From positions 1 to 64,000 of the forward strand of contig PKEX01000009.1 in assembly GCA_002919235.1 (NCBI GenBank): 64,000 nt of DNA, in the 5' to 3' direction. The translations under genes were made by a program, and so were the position numbers. This document shows positions 59,814 through 64,000 of this stretch, piece after piece (position 1 is the first letter of the stretch; each line of letters opens with the position of its first letter). The notes below the pieces were generated by a model. That model was given only the letters and a program-made list of their open reading frames with translations, did no database searches and had not been told where the DNA came from. This DNA comes from Clostridia bacterium. GTDB lineage: Bacteria > Bacillota > Limnochordia > DTU080 > RSA5.

Positions 59814-60338
59814 GTGATGACCACATTCAAGCGGCTGCTCTTTGGCGTGGTGAGGGTCTGGTTGGGTTGGCAGTGGCTGCAGGCCGGCATCCACAAGGTC
59901 GGCGCACCGGCATGGACCGGTGAAAACGCAGGCGCAGCCGTCGCAGGATTCGTCAACGGGGCGATCGCGAAGGCAGCGGGAGAGAACCCCGTAGTGCAGG
60001 GCTGGTACGCGAGCTTCCTCGAGAACTTCGTCCTGCCCAACACCAAGCTCTTCGGCTACCTGGTGGCCTACGGGGAAGTGCTGGTGGGGATCGGCTTGAT
60101 CCTGGGAGCGTTCACCGGCTTTGCGGCACTGGCCGGCGCTTTGATGAACCTCAACTTCATGCTGGCCGGGACGCTCAGCACCAACCCGATCCTGTACACG
60201 GCAGCCTTTATCGTAATCGCTGGCATCCAGTACGCGGAATACTACGGTCTCGACAATTACCTGCGGCCTAAGGTCGAACATGCAGCAATCGAAGGAGTCA
60301 AGAGGCTGAAGACGCGGTTCGCAAGAGAGTCGGCCTAA
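59814..60338 (+). CDS. DoxX family protein (second)
   Basis: A 174-residue four-helix membrane protein of the DoxX/DoxD type. FKRLLFGVVRVWLGWQWLQAGIHKVGAPAWT and LFGYLVAYGEVLVGIGLILGAFTGFAALAGALMNLNFMLAG are typical of the thiosulphate:quinone oxidoreductase-like DoxD subfamily. It is distinct from the first DoxX protein in sequence and length. GTG-ATG double start with GGAGGGATCAAC upstream. Followed by an intrinsic terminator, so monocistronic. Confidence 0.86.
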   Translation: MMTTFKRLLFGVVRVWLGWQWLQAGIHKVGAPAWTGENAGAAVAGFVNGAIAKAAGENPVVQGWYASFLENFVLPNTKLFGYLVAYGEVLVGIGLILGAFTGFAALAGALMNLNFMLAGTLSTNPILYTAAFIVIAGIQYAEYYGLDNYLRPKVEHAAIEGVKRLKTRFARESA

Positions 60339-60348
60339 CCCGCAGGGA

Positions 60349-60387
60349 AGCCGGGCCTCGAATACCTCGGGGCCCGGCTCTTTCTCT
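60349..60387 (+). terminator. terminator of the second DoxX gene
   Basis: AGCCGGGCC pairs with GGCCCGGCT over a 13-base loop, followed by the pyrimidine tract CTTTCTCTC. Confidence 0.75.
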
Positions 60388-60477
60388 CGCTGCCCGCCGG
60401 CGGGCAGCAGGGGGTCGCCAAACTACCCAGACACTCTTCCAAAGGGCGGCTTCCCTCCACCCTTTGGCTGCCGCAGA

Positions 60478-60509
60478 GCGGCCCGTCCACCTGGTGGACG
60501 GGCCGCTTT
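60478..60509. terminator. terminator-like hairpin downstream of osmC
   Basis: GCGGCCCGTCCACC with GTGGACGGGCCGC forms a stem of about 13 pairs with a tiny loop directly past the osmC stop, with TTTCTTC on the plus-strand side. The only T-rich tail faces rightward, so it would better stop rightward read-through. A second inverted repeat (CCAAAGGG / CCCTTTGG) lies just to its left. Confidence 0.6.
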
Positions 60510-60511
60510 CT

Positions 60512-61045
60512 TCACGCCCCCGGTCTCGCCTCCGCCGGGGCCGCCACCCGCACCAGAGACGTTTCGATCTCCGGCGGCTGCCTCAGCGTGGCCAGGACCA
60601 CGCAGTACTGCTCCACTTTCCGCTGGAACGCCTCCAGCTCCTCGGCGCTCGCGTCGGAGTCGATCTCGATCCGCAGGCGGATGCCGGTAAAGCCCACCGG
60701 CACGTCCTGGGAGACGCCCAGGGTCCCCCGCAGGTCCAGGTCGCCTTCGACGTGCACCTCCAGCCAGCGCCAGCGAAGCCCCACGGCTTCCGCCACCAGC
60801 TGCGCCGTGATCTGGGCGCACCCCGCCAGCCCGGCCAGGAGCAGGTCGCCGGAGCACGCGCCGGTGCCCGGGCCGCCGACGCCGGGATGGGCCTGGGCGG
60901 CCACCAGCGCCCGGCCAATGTCGACGCTGCACGCCATGAGGTTGCCGTCCAGCTGGGACCCCCGGGCCCTCAGGGTGACCTTGGCCCGTTCCGGTTCCTC
61001 CCGGTAGGCCTTGCGCAGCGGCCGCTGAATCTCCCGCAGGTTCAC
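60512..61045 (-). CDS. OsmC/Ohr family protein
   Basis: A 177-residue OsmC-like protein. The two redox cysteines are in the ACSGDLLLAGLAGCAQITA and VEQYCVVLATL segments, as in organic-hydroperoxide peroxidases of this family, although the first segment carries an extra cysteine. I prefer the second GTG (MNLREIQRPL...) with AAGGAG eight bases upstream over the GTG three codons earlier. It has a near-consensus promoter. Role in thiol-dependent peroxide removal is inferred from family. Confidence 0.84.
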   Translation of the reverse strand: MNLREIQRPLRKAYREEPERAKVTLRARGSQLDGNLMACSVDIGRALVAAQAHPGVGGPGTGACSGDLLLAGLAGCAQITAQLVAEAVGLRWRWLEVHVEGDLDLRGTLGVSQDVPVGFTGIRLRIEIDSDASAEELEAFQRKVEQYCVVLATLRQPPEIETSLVRVAAPAEARPGA

Positions 61046-61211
61046 GGGATCCACTCCTTCCCTTCCGGTCGGCGCGCCTCCCGCCGGAGCCGGTGCCTTC
61101 TTGGGGCGTCCTGAAGGCGCCGCGGGTCGCCGGGCCTTTCAAGGGACCGTTCCGGCTTCTGGGGACCGGGGAACGCGCGGCGACACGCGCAAGAAGTTTG
61201 AATTGAGTATT

Positions 61212-61240
61212 ATGATAGATTCAGTCGGATTTCGTGTCAA
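61212..61240 (-). promoter_or_regulatory. osmC promoter
   Basis: TTGACA, 17 bases, TATCAT on the minus strand, about 165 bases upstream of the osmC start. TGAAT and ATTCA half-sites flank the -10 region. Confidence 0.65.
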
Positions 61241-61348
61241 GGTGGAGCGGCCCATTTTCCGCGACGCGGAGGAGTTTGATCGCCGGCGCCCAACGATAGA
61301 GGCGGGATAGAGGAACAGCGAACATGAACCGGAAGGCAGGCGGGACCC

Positions 61349-62118
61349 ATGAGCCGCGGGCGCAGCAGCAGAGAGGCGGCCCCGTTCCAGAGCGACGAAC
61401 GGCGCGAACTGCTCTACTCCCTTTTGGGGGACCTTCCGCCTCGCGCGAGGCCGGTCTCGGCCCAGCGGACCGGCGTCGAAGAACGGGAAAGCTATATCCT
61501 GGAAAAGCTGCTGCTAGACCTGAACGGGATCGATCCGGTTCCGGCGTACTTCGTCAAGCCTAAGGGCACAGCCCGCCCGCCGGTGGTCCTCTTCAACCAC
61601 TCTCACGGGAACCGTTACGAGCTAGGCAAAGACGAGCTGCTGGTCGGCAACACCTACCTCGCCGACCCGCCCTACGCCGAGGAGCTGGCCCGGGCAGGCT
61701 TTGCGGCCCTGGCTATCGACGCCTGGGGGTTCGGTGAACGGCGGGGCCTGTCGGAGACAGAACTCTTCGCATCCAGGTGTGCGTCGACATCTGCAGCCTC
61801 ACCGACTTCGACGCGCTCATCGAGAGCCGGGCTCTCGACGGTCACGGCGTATACTTCTACGTGCCTTCCCTGCTCAAGCACTTCACCGCAGCCGAAATCA
61901 ACGCTCTGATCGCCCCCCGGCCGCACCTGAGCCTGGCGGGCAAGTACGACCGCCTGGTACCCGCTTCGGGGCTCGACCGGATCGAGGCCTTCTTGCGCGA
62001 CGTCTACGCCGCCTGCGAACGGCCTCACGCCTGGCGGCTGGTCCGTTTCGGGGTGGGCCACGTGGAGACCCATGCGATGCGCCGGCTGGCGGTGGATTTC
62101 TTGCGGGAGTGGCTCTAG
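61349..62118 (+). pseudogene. alpha/beta hydrolase disrupted by an internal deletion and frameshift
   Basis: The first frame encodes an alpha/beta hydrolase N-terminus through VVLFNHSHGNRYELGKDELL and [32 protein letters not shown]. It then loses homology. A second frame begins [33 protein letters not shown] and continues [29 protein letters not shown] to a normal end with HVETHAMRR. At the junction near 61765 the segment with the nucleophile elbow (GxSxG) is missing and the frame shifts. The protein cannot be catalytic. Confidence 0.75.
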
Positions 62119-62124
62119 AGGGCG

Positions 62125-62685
62125 TCAGCCGTCGACCTTTTGGATCTTGCTTTCCAGCTCCGCGAGCTGCAGGTTCAGGGCGCGCATCTCCGACTTGGCT
62201 TTTTCCACCACGAACTTGAGATAGGCACGCTGCGCCTCGTCCGTGGTGGCCAGGCCCTCCGTCGCGGTGCGGTAGGCGTCGAGAGCCAGGTCGATTTTCT
62301 CCCGAATCTGCTCGATGGAGTGTTCCAGCGCGTTCTTTTGGCCGGGGAGCGAGCTCTCGAGGGCCTCGGTGTACCACTGGGGCGGCTCCGCCGTCCCCAG
62401 GTCGACGCGCACGTAGATGTCCACATCCCGGAGCGCGACGATGTCGATGAACATGATGGGGTTGGTGATCGCAGCGCCGTCCACCTGCGCCCGGAAGGGA
62501 AGCCTCGGCCAAAGGCGCATGTTGAGGGAGAAGTGGACGGACACCTGCGCCCCTGCCGGGTCTTCCACGAAGTGGACCTGGTCGAGCCGGCCGGCCAAGA
62601 AGGCGAGGACCGGGATGAGGCTGGCGTCCCCCGCGGCCATGCCGATGTGACGAAGTGCGTTCAGTTTTGTAGAGCGGCTTACCAA
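62125..62685 (-). CDS. uncharacterised protein with C-terminal coiled coil
   Basis: A 186-residue protein I do not recognise. Residues 20-105 look like a beta-rich domain (LIPVLAFLAGRLDQVHFVEDPAGAQVSVHFSLNMRLWPRLPFRAQVDGAAITNPIMFIDIVALRDVDIYVRVDLG), and the last 70 form a charged helical coiled coil (ALEHSIEQIREKIDLALDAY ... LNLQLAELESKIQKVDG). No signal or membrane helix. TTG start with GAGGG seven bases upstream. It is convergent with the hydrolase pseudogene and divergent from the SCO gene, sharing a region with a possible operator. Confidence 0.7.
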   Translation of the reverse strand: MVSRSTKLNALRHIGMAAGDASLIPVLAFLAGRLDQVHFVEDPAGAQVSVHFSLNMRLWPRLPFRAQVDGAAITNPIMFIDIVALRDVDIYVRVDLGTAEPPQWYTEALESSLPGQKNALEHSIEQIREKIDLALDAYRTATEGLATTDEAQRAYLKFVVEKAKSEMRALNLQLAELESKIQKVDG

Positions 62686-62839
62686 TCTAGATCCCTCGCA
62701 CCCTCAAGGTCGAGCTCTGCGTCGCTGCCTTCTTCTCCAACCTTTGAGATCGACATCTTTCGACCCTGCTCGAGACTTCCCCTCAAGGATGTTCGTTCGC
62801 GGCGTAGCCCGATCCTACTGCTTTTGTCCCTACCATACC

Positions 62840-62853
62840 AGGACAAATGTCCC
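62840..62853. promoter_or_regulatory. near-palindrome AGGACAAATGTCCC before the SCO gene
   Basis: Matches the palindrome at 51221 in 12 of 14 positions, and is centred about 54 bases before a TATAGT -10 box (62900-62905) that has no good -35. Together they suggest an activator-dependent promoter for the SCO gene. Confidence 0.5.
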
Positions 62854-62927
62854 TGCCCGGCGATGACAACCCTACCTACCTGCTTTCATCCTCTTGGGCT
62901 ATAGTCTCGATGAGGTGAAAAAGGCGG

Positions 62928-63614
62928 ATGAAACGCCTCACGTACGCCACGCTTTTTCTCGTCGCGGTGCTCCTCCTCGCGGGCACCCTGTATTGGGGCG
63001 GGCGCACGCCGTCACCGGTTCCGGCCTCCCCGGGCGGTGCCGCAGGCACAGCCGCCGGGGACGGAACGCCAACGGCCGGTGAGACTTCATTTTATGGAGC
63101 CACGCTGGATCCGCCGCGCGCCGCTCCCGACTTCGCCCTCATCGACCAGCACGGAAACGAGTTCCGGCTGAGCGATTACCAGGGCGACGTCGTCGTGCTG
63201 TTTTTCGGCTACACGTCGTGTCCCGACGTCTGTCCGGGCACGCTGGCACAGTACCGGCACGTCAAGCGCACCCTCGGCCAGGAGGCCGAAAGGGTGCAGT
63301 TTGTCTTTGTGACCGTCGATCCCGAACGCGACACCCGGCAGCGGCTTTACGAGTACATCAACCTCTTTGATCCCGAGTTCAAAGGGCTCACGGGCGACCT
63401 GGACGCGCTCGAAGCCGTGTGGCGGGCCTACGGCGTCTACATCGAGAAGGTGGAGGCTCCGCCCGGCTCGTCCGTGGGCTACCTGGTGAACCACACTGCG
63501 GTCAGCTACGTCGTCGACGCCTCGGGCCAGCTGCGGTTGATCCACTTCTACGGCATGCCTGACGACCAGGTGATCCACGATCTCCGGCTGCTGCTGGAAG
63601 AGGGGCAGGCGTGA
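62928..63614 (+). CDS. SCO1/SenC copper chaperone family protein
   Basis: A 228-residue membrane-anchored thioredoxin-fold protein. One N-terminal helix, then a Gly/Pro/Ala linker and FALIDQHGNEFRLSDYQGDVVVLFFGYTSCPDVCPGTL, with copper-binding CPDVC. The partner histidine is in VNHTAVSYVVD. Such proteins insert copper into the CuA site of cytochrome oxidase or act as thiol reductases. ATG preceded by GAGGTGAAAAAGGCGG. The following SCO-like gene starts after four bases. It fits the copper theme of the window. Confidence 0.9.
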   Translation: MKRLTYATLFLVAVLLLAGTLYWGGRTPSPVPASPGGAAGTAAGDGTPTAGETSFYGATLDPPRAAPDFALIDQHGNEFRLSDYQGDVVVLFFGYTSCPDVCPGTLAQYRHVKRTLGQEAERVQFVFVTVDPERDTRQRLYEYINLFDPEFKGLTGDLDALEAVWRAYGVYIEKVEAPPGSSVGYLVNHTAVSYVVDASGQLRLIHFYGMPDDQVIHDLRLLLEEGQA

Positions 63615-63618
63615 GCCG

Positions 63619-64000
63619 ATGAAAGGGGCTTTGCGCATCGGCGCCGGCCTTCTGATCGCGGTGGCCGCGCTGATCTTCGCCTTCGCCGTTGGACGCCCTG
63701 TTCAGGTGCTGCCCCGGGTCGCGCCGGCGCCCCCCTTCGAGCTGGTGGACGCCTCCGGCGCTCCGGTGATGGCGCCGAGAGAAGGAAGCCCCATCACCCT
63801 GTACCTCTTCGGCGCCGTCCGGGACGAGGCCGGGATGGAGCAGGTGAAGCGGTTCTACCATGAGGCCAGCCGGGCGCTGGCCGCCGCAGGCTACAGCGAC
63901 GGCGTGGCTTTTTCGTTTATTACGGTGGATCCGGACCACGACACGCCGGAGGTCTTGAGGCAGGCGGCGGAAAGGCTGGCCGTGCCCCAGGGCTTGCCGC
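63619..64000 (+). CDS. SCO-like protein lacking the CxxxC site (partial, cut by window end)
   Basis: 127 codons visible. A signal or anchor helix (MKGALRIGAGLLIAVAALIFAFAVG) is followed by FELVDASGAPVMAPREGSPITLYLFGAVRDEAGMEQVKRFYHEAS and FSFITVDPDHDTPEVLRQAAERL, the SCO/SenC fold pattern. Where a normal SCO has CxxxC after the strand, this has AVRDEAG, so it cannot bind copper the same way. Adjacent to the complete SCO gene. No stop before the edge. Confidence 0.75.
   Translation, partial: MKGALRIGAGLLIAVAALIFAFAVGRPVQVLPRVAPAPPFELVDASGAPVMAPREGSPITLYLFGAVRDEAGMEQVKRFYHEASRALAAAGYSDGVAFSFITVDPDHDTPEVLRQAAERLAVPQGLP

Noticed and set aside
61101-61310. 69-residue plus-strand ORF
   Set aside because: Covers the osmC promoter, lacks a ribosome-binding site and resembles nothing.
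1-64000. tRNA, rRNA, CRISPR arrays, prophage or transposase
   Set aside because: Looked for conserved tRNA arms, spaced direct repeats and typical recombinase motifs by eye and saw none; a tRNAscan or minced run would settle it.

Overview
This is a contiguous 64 kb piece of a high-GC (clearly above 60 %) bacterial chromosome, densely coded on both strands. Strong AGGAGG-type ribosome-binding sites, frequent GTG/TTG starts and the gene set (HelD, a YfkAB-type radical SAM protein, a YkvI-type membrane protein, DegS/NarX-like two-component genes, heterodimer-like ABC exporters) point to a high-GC member of the Bacillota (Symbiobacteria/Limnochordia/Thermaerobacter-like). That placement is inference from gene content. 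I see no rRNA, tRNA, CRISPR array, transposase, integrase or phage gene.

Layout. 0-8 kb: a MgtC/DUF4010 membrane protein whose leader carries an intrinsic terminator, then a rightward cluster of HelD, a putative amidoligase, the YfkAB radical SAM protein and a MATE exporter. 8-11.4 kb: a leftward vitamin B12 ABC transporter (btuD, btuC, btuF) behind a complete cobalamin riboswitch with its own promoter and terminator. 11.5-19.5 kb: pyruvate carboxylase, the Leloir genes galE-galK-galT with a small coupled ORF before galT, and a lipoprotein. 19.8-24.9 kb: two half-size ABC exporters, each with an N-terminal extension and zinc ribbon, flanking a DUF1854 protein. 24.9-26 kb: an AT-richer scar holding a frameshifted lipoprotein and a scrambled quinone oxidoreductase remnant.

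26-36 kb: housekeeping and metabolic genes: two hydrolases, type II NADH dehydrogenase, thiamine pyrophosphokinase, DUF418, O6-alkylguanine transferase, zwf, a YbjQ protein, an aldehyde dehydrogenase and a DUF983 protein. 36-48 kb: a copper/nitrite region with a Crp/Fnr regulator, copper nitrite reductase, two histidine-rich polytopic membrane proteins, MFS and YkvI transporters, CopC, a CopD-cytochrome c fusion and a NarL-type two-component pair. 48-53.4 kb: a GNAT/acyl-CoA synthetase fusion, a divergent ArsB/NhaD-type transporter and a HAD phosphatase. 53.6-56.9 kb: a three-gene carbohydrate catabolic operon (Gfo/Idh/MocA, DUF6807, enolase superfamily) ended by a strong terminator. 56.9-64 kb: redox and stress genes (NmrA-like, two DoxX, Rrf2, macrodomain, OsmC), a hydrolase pseudogene with its catalytic serine segment deleted, a hypothetical protein, SCO1/SenC and a second SCO-like gene cut by the window end.

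The copper nitrite reductase, CopC, CopD-cytochrome c and SCO genes suggest a copper-dependent respiratory or nitrogen-oxide physiology under a Crp/Fnr regulator and a two-component system. A shared palindrome (AGGACAWATGTCC) before the SCO gene and between the acyl-CoA synthetase and transporter genes may be a regulator site. The best candidates for undescribed biology are the ABC-DUF1854-ABC triad, the amidoligase/YfkAB/MATE cluster and the attenuated leader of the DUF4010 gene.
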